Notes under the pieces: model-generated
The model's input: the letters and a program-made list of their open reading frames with translations, nothing else
Database searches by the model: none
Told to the model about the DNA's origin: nothing
Shown: positions 47,328 through 55,631 of the stretch, in pieces
Position numbering within the stretch: the stretch's first letter is position 1
Layout: each line of letters begins with the position of its first letter
NCBI GenBank assembly: GCA_016714495.1
Contig: JADKDU010000001.1
Location: 62,001-126,000 of the forward strand
From: Hyphomonadaceae bacterium
GTDB taxonomy: Bacteria > Pseudomonadota > Alphaproteobacteria > Caulobacterales > Hyphomonadaceae
DNA length: 64,000 nucleotides
Direction: 5' to 3'
Translations under genes and position numbers: made by a program

Positions 47328-48673
47328 AGCGGCGCCGCCGGAAGCTCAAGCCGCGCACGAAGACCACCTATGGGGCTGTCCTCCAGGTGCAACCGGCCGC
47401 CGTAAATGTCCGCAAGTTCAGTCACGATCGACAATCCCAGACCTGTTCCCGGCTCGGACTCATCCAGCCGCTTGCCACGCTCCAGCGCCTTGGCGCGATG
47501 CTCGGCCGGAAGCCCCGGCCCATCATCGTCCACGATGACCTGAAGGCCGTCATCGCTCCGGGTCACCGTTACATTGACCCGCGACTTGCACCATTTGGCT
47601 GCATTCTCCAACAGGTTCCCGACAAGTTCATCGAAGTCGCCGCGCTCACCCCGGAAAACCGCTTTTGGGTCGGCATCCACGTCGATGGCGATGCCTTTGC
47701 CGCGGTGCAGGCGCTCCAGCATTCGCGCAATGCCCTCGACAGGCTCCTTCACTTCCGTGCGAGCGCCTAGCACTTCCGCCTGCGCCGCCGCCTGCGCGCG
47801 CTTGAGATAGTGATTGACGTTGTTTGTCATCGCCTCGGTCTGACGGCGGACGATTTCGGAAACCCGGTCGGTCCCCTTCGCCTCGTTCTTGAGAACCGCC
47901 AGCGGCGTCTTAAGGGCATGCGCCAGATTGCCCACATGCGTCCGCGCGCGATCCACGACCTTCCGGTTCTGAACGATCAGCGTGTTGATCTCTTTCACAA
48001 GAGGAGAAAGCTCCCCGGGATATTCCCCATCCAAGGTGTCGCGGCGTCCTGCGCGCACGTCACCGAGCTTGTCCTGGATCTCATGCAGCGGCCGAAGGCC
48101 GTAACGGATCAGCACGACGACGCCGATTACGATACCGAGCGCCAACACGCCAAGCGCAATGCCGAGCCTCAGCGTGAATCGCCCAACAGCTTCATCGGCC
48201 GCCGTGCGGTCTATGCTTGAATAGAGGATCACCGGCGGCTCCCGGCGCGACAGTTTCACCGCCTGCACGCCAATGCGCACCAAGCGGTCATTCGGCGCCA
48301 TGCCATCGACCTGAACCGTTTCGCCGGGGCGCGCCACCACGCTTGCGATGGCGGCGCTTGGCAGCTCGGGCAACTCGTCAAAGAAACTCGGTGACTGCTT
48401 TACGCGGATGACGCGAGCGTCAGAATCGACATCAAGGAACGCCCAGTAGCGCCCCGAGAACGTCATCCCGAACTTCTCGTCTTTTGGAAGCTTCTGCTCG
48501 TCAAATCTCGGTTCGCCGAGATCATCAGAATCCACCGCGTTGGCGAGCGTTCGCAGCGTGTCGCTGTTGGCGAGATCCAGCTGCTGGTCCGTCTCCGCCC
48601 GATAGAACGCCTGAAGCGACCAGCCGGCTACCAGCAGAACCACGGCGCTCCAGATGGCCGCAGCGACAAGCAT
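47324..48673 (-). CDS. PhoQ-like membrane sensor histidine kinase
   Basis: 449 residues read from ATG 48673: membrane segments at about 4-25 and 170-192, a periplasmic sensor between, HAMP-like linker, and HisKA with 'NLAHALKTPLAVLKNEA', the PhoQ-type box. HATPase shows 'LLENAAKWCKSRVNV', 'DDDGPGLP' and 'GTGLGLSIVTELADIYGG'. The coding pattern continues upstream of 48673 ('EGTRTRGSIARR'), and an ATG at 48738 would be in frame if one G were missing from the run at 48721-48724. The true N-terminus may therefore be about 22 residues longer and hidden by an indel. The regulator gene ends right there. Confidence 0.87.
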   Translation of the reverse strand: MLVAAAIWSAVVLLVAGWSLQAFYRAETDQQLDLANSDTLRTLANAVDSDDLGEPRFDEQKLPKDEKFGMTFSGRYWAFLDVDSDARVIRVKQSPSFFDELPELPSAAIASVVARPGETVQVDGMAPNDRLVRIGVQAVKLSRREPPVILYSSIDRTAADEAVGRFTLRLGIALGVLALGIVIGVVVLIRYGLRPLHEIQDKLGDVRAGRRDTLDGEYPGELSPLVKEINTLIVQNRKVVDRARTHVGNLAHALKTPLAVLKNEAKGTDRVSEIVRRQTEAMTNNVNHYLKRAQAAAQAEVLGARTEVKEPVEGIARMLERLHRGKGIAIDVDADPKAVFRGERGDFDELVGNLLENAAKWCKSRVNVTVTRSDDGLQVIVDDDGPGLPAEHRAKALERGKRLDESEPGTGLGLSIVTELADIYGGRLHLEDSPIGGLRARLELPAAPL

Positions 48674-48739
48674 ACGCCGCGCGATGGAGCCGCGCGTGCG
48701 CGTCCCTTCGGCCTCGCCCGCCCCGGCGTTTCAACCATG

Positions 48740-49420
48740 TTATTCGACGATCTTCTCGGTCTTCGGGTCAATCAGCCGATACCCGAGCCCGCGCTCCGTC
48801 AAAATACGGTTTGAACCGATCTTGCGGCGGAGACGGCCGACAAACACCTCGATAGTGTTCGAATCACGATCGAAGTCCTGATCGTAGATGTGCTCCACCA
48901 GCTCGGTGCGCGGCACGACGCGCCCCTGATGGTGCATCATGTAGCTCAGCACACGATATTCATGCGCCGTCAGCTTGATCGGTTCGCCATTGACGGAAGC
49001 GCGCGCCGCCCGCGTATCGACACGTAGGTCGCCGCACTCAAGCGCCGCACTCGCATGACCCGCAGCGCGCCGCATCAGCGCGCGCAGGCGAGCGAGTAGT
49101 TCCTCAGTGACAAACGGCTTGGTGAGATAATCGTCGGCGCCTGCATCGAAGCCCGCAACCTTCTCGCTCCAGCGATCGCGCGCCGTGAGGATCAAAACCG
49201 GCATATCCTTGCCGGCATTGCGCCACTTCTCAAGCACGCGCACGCCGTCCAACTTCGGCAAGCCGAGATCCAGCACGGCGGCGTCGTAGGGTTCGGTGTC
49301 GCCAAGGAAATGTCCCTCCTCACCATCCGGCGCCAGGTCGACGGCGTAGCCGGCCTGCGTCAGAGCTTCGGTAAGCTGGCGGCCCAGATCGGGATCGTCT
49401 TCGACAACAAGAACTCGCAT
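48740..49420 (-). CDS. PhoP-like OmpR-family response regulator
   Basis: 226 residues: receiver ('MRVLVVEDDPDLGRQLTEAL', Asp in 'AAVLDLGLPKLDG', Lys in 'LTKPFV') and winged helix with 'LTAHEYRVLSYMMHH' and 'YDQDFDRDSNTIEVFVGRLR', which is the PhoP-like signature of alphaproteobacteria. It is paired with the PhoQ-like kinase downstream and preceded by a PepSY gene, an arrangement common for this pair. Confidence 0.92.
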   Translation of the reverse strand: MRVLVVEDDPDLGRQLTEALTQAGYAVDLAPDGEEGHFLGDTEPYDAAVLDLGLPKLDGVRVLEKWRNAGKDMPVLILTARDRWSEKVAGFDAGADDYLTKPFVTEELLARLRALMRRAAGHASAALECGDLRVDTRAARASVNGEPIKLTAHEYRVLSYMMHHQGRVVPRTELVEHIYDQDFDRDSNTIEVFVGRLRRKIGSNRILTERGLGYRLIDPKTEKIVE

Positions 49421-49429
49421 GATGATCTT

Positions 49430-49732
49430 TCAGCGCGTGGAGAGAACACGTCCGTTGGTCGCGTCCACCTCAATGGTGAGACGCCGGCCATCTTTCGTGA
49501 TCCAGGAGATTATATAACGGTCACCCATCTTCTGAGCATCAAGCATCTGGCCGCCATAGCGACCTTGAAGTTGCCGCTGAACCGAGTTGAGCGAAACTTC
49601 TCGCTCGCGCTCTTCCCCGCGGTCACCCCTCCGATCCCATTGCGAAGAAGGGAAGCCATCACCACGCTGCGCCAGTGCGGGCGTCGTGACCAGAAGGGCG
49701 GCAAGGGCCGGTATGAGAAGTCGCCTAAGCAT
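49430..49732 (-). CDS. Small exported PepSY-domain protein
   Basis: 100 residues from ATG 49732: signal peptide 'LRRLLIPALAALLVTTPALAQ', a charged linker ('DRRGDRGEEREREV'), then a PepSY-like beta-alpha-beta unit ('MLDAQKMGDRYIISWITKDGRRLTIEVDATNGRVL'). PepSY domains often modulate periplasmic sensors or proteases, and this gene lies 9 bases before the PhoP-like regulator gene. The frame opens at 49837, but the later ATG gives a proper signal peptide. Confidence 0.75.
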   Translation of the reverse strand: MLRRLLIPALAALLVTTPALAQRGDGFPSSQWDRRGDRGEEREREVSLNSVQRQLQGRYGGQMLDAQKMGDRYIISWITKDGRRLTIEVDATNGRVLSTR

Positions 49733-49833
49733 GAGCGTGTATCTACGGGCGGGACCGTGAACCACGTCTGAACGCCCCGTCGTGATGGTTAAATCCAGCA
49801 GTTGCAGCTGCTTTTGTCCGGTCACCAGACGAT

Positions 49834-50724
49834 TCATCGCTGCACGTCAGCCTTCCGCCCAGACCACGACCGCACGAAATCCTTGAGCTCGGGATCGTCT
49901 TTACGCGGCAGTACAATCAAGAGTCGGACCAGCAAATCACCTGGCGTCGGCCGTGTCTGAACGCCCTTGCCACGCAGTTTCAGGAGATCGCCAGAATTCG
50001 AACTCGCAGGCACAGAAAGCGTCACTGCGCCCGACGGGGTCTGAACGGGGACGCGTCCCCCTTCGACCGCTTCGGCGAGCGATATGCGCAGATCCATACG
50101 GATATCATCCCCCTCGCGCTTGAAGGTCGAGTGGGCGCCAACCGTGATCTCAACCAGCGCGTCTCCGGCAGGACCGCCGCCGGCGCCCGGCAGACCCTGT
50201 CCTTTTAGTCGCAACGTCTGGCCGGACGTCAGGCCTGCGGGAATCGCCAGATCGAGCGAGCGACCATCGGACATTGTCACGCGTCTCCGGCCGCCGTTCA
50301 CGGCATCGAGGAAATCCACCTCCATGCGATAGCGCACATCTTCGCCGCGCTGCTGGCCGAACCCGCGAGATCCACCGCCACGGCTGAACAATCCGTCGAA
50401 CAAATCCTCGAAAACTTCACTGCGCTGGCCCCGCGCTCTCGCACCAGCGCCGGCCCCCGCGAAGCCACCGAATCCACCAGGCTGGAATTGCGGCCGCTCA
50501 TTGCCATCCGCATCGATCTCGCCACGGTCAAACCGGGCGCGCAAAGGCGCATCAGTCAACAAGTTGAAAGCCGCCGTCACCCGTTTGAACCGGTCCTCCG
50601 ACGCCTTGTCGTTCGGGCGCACGTCCGGGTGCAGCTCCTTGGCGAGCTTGCGGTAGGCTTTCCTTATGTCCTCAGCGCTGGAGGATTTGGGAACTCCCAG
50701 CGCTGCATAGGGATCCCAGCTCAA
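49834..50724 (-). CDS. DnaJ-class co-chaperone (CbpA/DjlA-like)
   Basis: 296 residues: N-terminal J domain ('DPYAALGVPKSSSAEDIRKAYRKLAKELHPDVRPNDK', with the HPD triad), a Gly/Phe-rich linker ('GGFGGFAGAGAGARARG'), and two C-terminal substrate-binding domains ('LRLKGQGLPGAGGG', 'LRGKGVQTRPTPGDLLVRLLI'). The Cys-rich zinc centre is absent, so it is the CbpA type. It stimulates DnaK ATPase. It may start the long minus-strand gene chain through PepSY, PhoPQ-like and ccm genes. Confidence 0.92.
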   Translation of the reverse strand: MSWDPYAALGVPKSSSAEDIRKAYRKLAKELHPDVRPNDKASEDRFKRVTAAFNLLTDAPLRARFDRGEIDADGNERPQFQPGGFGGFAGAGAGARARGQRSEVFEDLFDGLFSRGGGSRGFGQQRGEDVRYRMEVDFLDAVNGGRRRVTMSDGRSLDLAIPAGLTSGQTLRLKGQGLPGAGGGPAGDALVEITVGAHSTFKREGDDIRMDLRISLAEAVEGGRVPVQTPSGAVTLSVPASSNSGDLLKLRGKGVQTRPTPGDLLVRLLIVLPRKDDPELKDFVRSWSGRKADVQR

Positions 50725-50830
50725 AATGCCGATCCTTGCTGAATCTACTGGTCTTAGCGTTGGCCTTCTCGACCATCCAAGACAAGCCGGAAGATGGGGA
50801 TATTGAGGCGAAACACCACTATCCTGTCTG

Positions 50831-51103
50831 TCACGGAACAGGAATCGTCAGTTCCAGCGCGGTCCAGCCGCCCGGGTCCCCATTTGCTCCAATTTGCGCC
50901 ACCTCGATCAGAGCGTCCCCGCCGGCCGAAAAGTCCGTGGCCTGATTGCCTGCCGTATGGGTGACCGAAGCTCCCGATACGTCCCATTGCCGGGCCGAAA
51001 CGCCGACAGAAACCTTGACCCGATAGACCTCCGGGCATTCGTGAATCGGCTCCCCGGCCGTCCAGGCATCCCCGTCTCTCCGGGCGCGCCTGATCACCGG
51101 CAT
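50831..51103 (-). pseudogene. C-terminal fragment of a GTA/phage tail-tip protein (remnant)
   Basis: Ninety codons whose sequence ('VIRRARRDGDAWTAGEPI', 'ECPEVYRVKV', 'WDVSGASVTHTAGNQATDF', 'VAQIGANGDPGG') resembles the last 80-90 residues of the large tail-tip or host-specificity protein that ends alphaproteobacterial GTA clusters. The protein is normally over 1000 residues, so only its end remains. It follows the tail-tube remnant without a proper start; the frame is open back to about 51121. Assignment is from memory of family pattern and needs a profile search. Confidence 0.5.
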
Positions 51104-51117
51104 CGATTTCGTTCGTG

Positions 51118-51491
51118 TCAGAATCGTGCGTCATTATCGCCCGCCCAGGTCAGCTCGCTGATCACAAACGGTCCTGCCAGCACGCCGAAATCGGCAATCA
51201 CCAGCCGGAACCGCAGCGCTTCGTCGTTGAAATACGCCTGCCTTATCCGCGCATCCGAAGCCGCATCGTTGAACTCGCCGGCCCCTGCGCGCGCTTCGAT
51301 CCTGCGCTGGCAATCAGCTCGCGCCAGGACTGCGGGCTCTGCGCCGTCGTCGCATTGATCATCCGCGCACGAATGCGGGCCACGCCAACGAGCGTCCCTG
51401 GCGCGCCTGCGTCGCTGATCATGACCAGCAGGTCACAGCTTGGCTGGCCCGCCAGGGCTCTCTGCTCTTCTTGAGGCTCTGGAATTGACAT
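51118..51491 (-). pseudogene. Phage/GTA major tail (tube) protein, TP901-1-like, frameshifted and truncated
   Basis: From ATG 51491 the frame gives 'CDLLVMISDAGAPGTLVGVARIRARM', 'TAQSPQSWRELIASAGSKRAQG'. It then shifts at the CCCC run 51282-51285 (one base missing) into 'AGEFNDAASDARIRQAYF', 'RFRLVIADFGVLAGPFVISEL'. This is the pattern of the TP901-1-like tail tube protein used by RcGTA-type agents. The usual last strand is missing; it ends at 51118 and is followed by a piece of the tail-tip protein. The start overlaps the ArsR operator on the other strand. Confidence 0.65.
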
Positions 51492-51507
51492 GCAACCTTA
51501 TGGTTGC
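51492..51507. promoter_or_regulatory. Inverted-repeat operator for the ArsR-type regulator
   Basis: GCAACC-TTAT-GGTTGC is a perfect 6+4+6 inverted repeat 12 bases before the regulator ATG (51520). A TTGACA (-35-like) precedes it directly at 51485-51490. Position and symmetry fit autorepression by the dimeric ArsR protein. Confidence 0.6.
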
Positions 51508-51519
51508 CAATTAGAATGC

Positions 51520-51828
51520 ATGGATCTGGTGTTCCGGGCGCTGGCGGACGAAAGCCGACGAGGCCTGCTCGACAGCCTCAGCGCGAAAAGCGCCCAAACG
51601 CTGGCCGAGTTGTGCTCGGGGCTGTCGATGACGCGTCAGGCTGTCTCCAAACACCTCGCTATCCTCGAGGAAGCGAACCTTGTCGCCACCGTAAGACGCG
51701 GGCGCGAGAAGCTGCACTACCTCAACCCGGTTCCGATAGCGGAAATCGCCAACCGGTGGATACGCAAGTTCGAACGCCATCGGGTCGACGCGCTCGTCGA
51801 TCTCAAGCGAAAACTGGAGTCAGAATGA
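51520..51828 (+). CDS. ArsR-family transcriptional regulator
   Basis: 102 residues from ATG 51520 ('MDLVFRALADESRRGLLDSL'). The winged helix-turn-helix is clear: 'TLAELCSGLSMTRQAVSKHLAILEEANLV' then 'VRRGREKLHYLN'. No metal-binding Cys motif (ELCVCD) is present, so it belongs to the group that partners with SRPBCC proteins rather than the arsenic sensors. It overlaps the first SRPBCC gene by ATGA. A perfect inverted repeat sits just upstream of its start. Confidence 0.92.
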   Translation: MDLVFRALADESRRGLLDSLSAKSAQTLAELCSGLSMTRQAVSKHLAILEEANLVATVRRGREKLHYLNPVPIAEIANRWIRKFERHRVDALVDLKRKLESE

Positions 51829-52277
51829 CGCCGCCAGACGCAAACCTTCCGGACCGCGCCGGCTACGCCGCGGTCACGTACTTCAAGGCGCCCATCGAAC
51901 GCGTCCGGCGCGTCTTCACCGATCCTGCGGACCAGGCCATCAATTTCGGCGGCAAGACCGAGATCGGCGAAGTCGGCGAACGCTGGATTCGCCTCGCCAC
52001 CGAAAGATGGCCGGCGATCACAGAGGCCGTCCTCGCCAAGGAACCGCCTGGTCGCCTTGTCCTCATCTGGGGTTTCGACGCCAACCCGTCGCCGGACCAC
52101 GTTGAATTCCTGATCGAACCTGCCGCCAACGGCGTCACGCGCGTCACCATCAAGCAACACCATTCGCGCGATTGGCCGGAGGACCTCACCAACGGCGCCT
52201 TGCAAGGCTGGAATGCACTCCTCGCAGGCCCCAAGACACTCGTCGAAACCGGAACGCCCTTGCCCGCGCCCTTCTAG
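51825..52277 (+). CDS. SRPBCC (AHSA1-like) protein 1
   Basis: 150 residues: 'AAVTYFKAPIERVRRVFTDPADQAINFGG' at the start and 'GALQGWNALLAGPKTLVETG' at the end are typical of AHSA1/START-like hydrophobic-cavity proteins. It starts at the ATG that overlaps the ArsR stop, so the two are coupled. The ligand is unknown. First of three tandem paralogues. Confidence 0.88.
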   Translation: MTPPDANLPDRAGYAAVTYFKAPIERVRRVFTDPADQAINFGGKTEIGEVGERWIRLATERWPAITEAVLAKEPPGRLVLIWGFDANPSPDHVEFLIEPAANGVTRVTIKQHHSRDWPEDLTNGALQGWNALLAGPKTLVETGTPLPAPF

Positions 52278-52287
52278 GACCAAAACC

Positions 52288-52749
52288 ATGTCCGCATCGA
52301 GATTCGTATACGTGATCCACATTGCCACCACGCCTGAAAAACTCTGGGACGCCCTGACGCGACCTGAATTTACCAGACGTTACTGGTGCGAGACATGGCA
52401 GGAATCCGACTGGACACCTGGCAGCGACTGGCGCGCCATGACGCCCGACGGCCGAGTGGCTGATAGCGGCAAGGTCATCCAGGCCGACAAACCTCGCAAA
52501 CTCGTTCTCACCTGGGAAAACCAGTTTATCCCTGACTTGAAGGTCGAAGGACACTCCACGCTCACATACGAAATTGAACAGATGCCAAGCTCTGTGAAAC
52601 TTACACTCACTCACGAAATGGACCGCCCAAAGTCGAAGCTGATCGACGCGGTCTCGCAGGGCTGGCCTTCGCTGATCTCCAGCCTGAAGTCCTTACTCGA
52701 GACCGGACAGCCGCTCGCTGAAACGACCAAATGGCCGGAAGGAATGTAG
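52288..52749 (+). CDS. SRPBCC (AHSA1-like) protein 2
   Basis: 153 residues from ATG 52288, ten bases after protein 1. 'YVIHIATTPEKLWDALTRPEF' and 'VSQGWPSLISSLKSLLETG' give the AHSA1 pattern; the middle ('GSDWRAMTPDG', 'GKVIQADKPRKLVLTW') is also typical. It is clearly a paralogue of its neighbours but well diverged. Confidence 0.9.
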   Translation: MSASRFVYVIHIATTPEKLWDALTRPEFTRRYWCETWQESDWTPGSDWRAMTPDGRVADSGKVIQADKPRKLVLTWENQFIPDLKVEGHSTLTYEIEQMPSSVKLTLTHEMDRPKSKLIDAVSQGWPSLISSLKSLLETGQPLAETTKWPEGM

Positions 52750-52750
52750 C

Positions 52751-53191
52751 TTGACCGCCAGACCTGTCGCCATCGCCATCCAGACGTTCAAAGTCCCGCG
52801 ACAACGCGTCTATGACGCCATCCTGTCGCCAGAGATGATTGCACGCTTCATGTTTGGTCCGCTTCTGCGCGAGGAAACAATCCTCCACATCGGCAACGAC
52901 CTAAAAGTCGGAGGCGCGTTCTCCTACAAGGTCCGGCGCGGCGAAAACGAGATCGACCACGTCGGAAAATTTCTCGAACTCGATCCGCCAAAACGTATCG
53001 CCTTCACCTGGGCTATCGCCGGCGAGAGCGACGATGGCGAGCCCTCGGCTGTCACCATCGACATCGAGCCAACGCCGGAAGGCTGCTGCGTCCGCCTCTC
53101 ACACGAGATGCCGGTTCAATGGGCCGACTTCATCGACCGTTCACGAAACGCCTGGGAGAAGATGCTGGGCGTGCTGTCTACGCTGCTCTAG
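52751..53191 (+). CDS. SRPBCC (AHSA1-like) protein 3
   Basis: 146 residues starting with TTG 52751, one base after the previous stop. 'IQTFKVPRQRVYDAILSPEMIARFMFG', 'VGGAFSYKVRRGENEIDHVGKFLELDPPKRIAFTW' and 'WEKMLGVLSTLL' place it in the AHSA1 group. No ATG in frame fits as well. Last gene of the ArsR/SRPBCC unit; it converges on the antiporter gene 14 bases later. Confidence 0.88.
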   Translation: MTARPVAIAIQTFKVPRQRVYDAILSPEMIARFMFGPLLREETILHIGNDLKVGGAFSYKVRRGENEIDHVGKFLELDPPKRIAFTWAIAGESDDGEPSAVTIDIEPTPEGCCVRLSHEMPVQWADFIDRSRNAWEKMLGVLSTLL

Positions 53192-53205
53192 TCAATCGAC
53201 GTGGC

Positions 53206-54882
53206 TCAGGCCCGCGCAACGCGCCGCGGGATCACGGCCGTCGCTTTCTCGATCATCGCATCCGCAATTTCCTGCTCGCCGGAGACGATCAGATCGGCGC
53301 CAAATGTCCGCAAATGCTCTACCTCTGCATCCGAGTGTGCGCGCGCATAGACTTTGACGTTGGGGTTGAGCGTCCGCGCCAACTCAACGATCCGTCCGGC
53401 CTCAAACCCATCCGGCACCGTCACGAACATCAGATCTGCTCTCGCGACGCCGGCCTTCTCCATCGTGTCCTTCGAGATCGCATTGCCCGGCACAACCGCT
53501 ATGCCGCGCGAATTCAGCAGTTCGACAAGATCCTCGCGATCCTCGATCACCGAGTACATCGCTCCGGCCTCGTCCAGCGCCTTGCCGATCAGCGAACCAA
53601 CGCGCCCATACCCCACCAGCACGACCCGCTTAGGCGGCGCGGGCGTCGGCGCAACTTGCTGCACGATGTCCAAAATCTCGGCCTTCCTCCCGATGCGATC
53701 AGCAATCGCGAAGACCAGTGGGCTCACCATGATCGAAATGATCGCCCCGCCGAGAATAAGATCGTTTGCCGCTTCCGGCATCAGCCCGAATTGCAGCCCC
53801 ACCCCGGCCAGGATGAAAGAGAACTCGCCGATCTGCGCCCGGCTCGCCGTCACGGTCGCCGCCGTCTCTCGCGATTGCCCGAACAGCTTGAGCAGACCAA
53901 CACTGATCAGCGACCTGAACACCAGGATGATCACCACGGTCGCAATCAGCGGCCACGGGTTACGCAACAAAATCATTGGGTCGAACAGCATGCCGACCGA
54001 CACAAAGAACAACACAGCAAACGCATCACGCAGTGGCAGCGTCTCGTTCGCCGCCTGCTGCGAGAGCTCGCTCTCCGCCATGATCAGGCCGGCGAACAAC
54101 GCGCCCAGCGCCACCGAAATATCAAACACGGCGGAAGCCGCATAAGCGACCCCCAGTGCAATCGCCAGCACGGCCAGCCTAAACAACTCGCGTGATCCCA
54201 TATGCACCACGCGATGCAACAGCCACGGCACGACCCGCTTGCCCGCCAGCAGCATGATCAGCGCAAATAACGCCACTTTGCCAAGCGTCAGCGCGACAGC
54301 GAGCCCTGCATCCTGCATCTGAAGGACGGTGATGGCCTCGCCATTGTCCACCTGCGTGCGAATGTGCGCCCAGGTCGGCAACAGCACCATCGCCACGACC
54401 ATCGCGAGGTCTTCGACGACCAGCCAGCCCACCGTCAGCTTGCCACGCTCCGTCTGCATCAACCTGCGTTCCTGCAGGCTGCGCAGCGCTACCACGGTCG
54501 AGGAAACGGACAGGGCAAGTCCGAGCACCACCCCGGTCTCGAAGCCCCATCCCAATGCCATCGCGAGAGCAATGCCGAGCCCCGTTGCGAGCAAGATCTG
54601 CAACAGCGCTACCGGCACAGCCACGCCGCGCACCGACAGCAGATCCTTCGGCGAAAAGTGCAGACCCACCCCGAACATCAGCAGGATCACGCCGATCTCG
54701 GCCACGTCAGCCGCCAGGTTCGCATCAGCGGTGAACCCCGGCGTAAACGGGCCGATAACGACGCCAGCGACGAGATACCCAACCAGCGGCGACAGTTTCA
54801 GCCGCGTCGCGATAGCCCCGAACACGAAGGCAAGCCCAAAGCCAATCGAGAGAAGGGCGATCAGTGGAGAGTCATGCGGCAC
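53206..54882 (-). CDS. CPA2-family monovalent cation:proton antiporter with TrkA-N domain (YbaL/KefB-like)
   Basis: 558 residues: about 12 membrane helices (10-380) with 'GYLVAGVVIGPFTPGF' and 'GLALSVSSTVVALRSL', then a cytosolic Rossmann TrkA-N domain (about 415-530) with 'RVVLVGYGRVGSLIGKAL'. Such proteins export K+ or Na+ against H+ and are gated by the nucleotide-binding domain. A separate TrkA-C domain is not seen. The gene has its own 196-base upstream gap, where I see nothing else notable. Confidence 0.92.
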   Translation of the reverse strand: MPHDSPLIALLSIGFGLAFVFGAIATRLKLSPLVGYLVAGVVIGPFTPGFTADANLAADVAEIGVILLMFGVGLHFSPKDLLSVRGVAVPVALLQILLATGLGIALAMALGWGFETGVVLGLALSVSSTVVALRSLQERRLMQTERGKLTVGWLVVEDLAMVVAMVLLPTWAHIRTQVDNGEAITVLQMQDAGLAVALTLGKVALFALIMLLAGKRVVPWLLHRVVHMGSRELFRLAVLAIALGVAYAASAVFDISVALGALFAGLIMAESELSQQAANETLPLRDAFAVLFFVSVGMLFDPMILLRNPWPLIATVVIILVFRSLISVGLLKLFGQSRETAATVTASRAQIGEFSFILAGVGLQFGLMPEAANDLILGGAIISIMVSPLVFAIADRIGRKAEILDIVQQVAPTPAPPKRVVLVGYGRVGSLIGKALDEAGAMYSVIEDREDLVELLNSRGIAVVPGNAISKDTMEKAGVARADLMFVTVPDGFEAGRIVELARTLNPNVKVYARAHSDAEVEHLRTFGADLIVSGEQEIADAMIEKATAVIPRRVARA

Positions 54883-55078
54883 TGATCGGGGGGCCTTTCT
54901 ATGCGGATGGGGCCGTGAACCAGACTTTCGCAGATCGGTGATTCAAAATGCAAGAACATCGTTGGGGGAGAGACGGATTTGTCCGGCCGCGAGCAGCACG
55001 ATCTGGAAAATTCCTAGCGTCCACCCAATCTGACCTTAACTATCTTCTGCCAAGTATCGCCCATTACCGGGGCCGGAC

Positions 55079-55570
55079 ATGCGTTTTTATCGGACTAGGC
55101 GCCTCCGCATAATATCGGGCGCGACCTTGCTGCTATTTCTCGCCGGCCTGCCGGTCGTGCTCGGCCTAACAGGGCCGGAGCCGGGCGTTCAGGGTGAAGC
55201 TCCGGGCGTAGTGCTGGTCTACACGCAGGGCCTGTCTTCCCTCGGCGCGGTAAGCATCGTCGCCCTCTGTCTCGCAGTCGTATTCGGAACCTGGCTCATC
55301 ATGGGCCAGCGCCAGGAAGTCCATCGCAAATACCTCGGCCGAAGCGCCCGCCGCAAGCGCAACACAATCGCCGCCCTGCGCACGCTTGCCATTGTCGTGG
55401 GCGCCGCCGGCCTGATCGTCGGAAGTCTTTCGGGCCTTTACGCTGCCATGATCCAGGCGCGACCCGACCTGTACGACCAACTGCCGCTCCCTTTCTTTAC
55501 GTTGCAGCTCGGCCTTATCGGGCTGTTCTGCGGCGGCGCCCTCTACGCGGCAGGCCGCCTGGGCCGTTAG
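55079..55570 (+). CDS. Small integral membrane protein of unknown function
   Basis: 163 residues with four hydrophobic segments (about 9-30, 55-76, 103-125 and 138-158) separated by a basic cytoplasmic stretch ('GQRQEVHRKYLGRSARRKRN'). I recognise no family. It lies 61 bases before the OPT transporter gene in the same direction and may be co-transcribed. Confidence 0.65.
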   Translation: MRFYRTRRLRIISGATLLLFLAGLPVVLGLTGPEPGVQGEAPGVVLVYTQGLSSLGAVSIVALCLAVVFGTWLIMGQRQEVHRKYLGRSARRKRNTIAALRTLAIVVGAAGLIVGSLSGLYAAMIQARPDLYDQLPLPFFTLQLGLIGLFCGGALYAAGRLGR

Positions 55571-55631
55571 CAACCTGCATTGCCCTCGCCATCATTGTCG
55601 GCTTACCTCCCCGCAAAGCTGAGGGGCAGAC

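Noticed and set aside
53119..54195. 358-codon plus-strand frame opposite the antiporter gene
   Set aside because: Repetitive His/Gln/Arg composition, typical of the antisense of membrane-protein codons.
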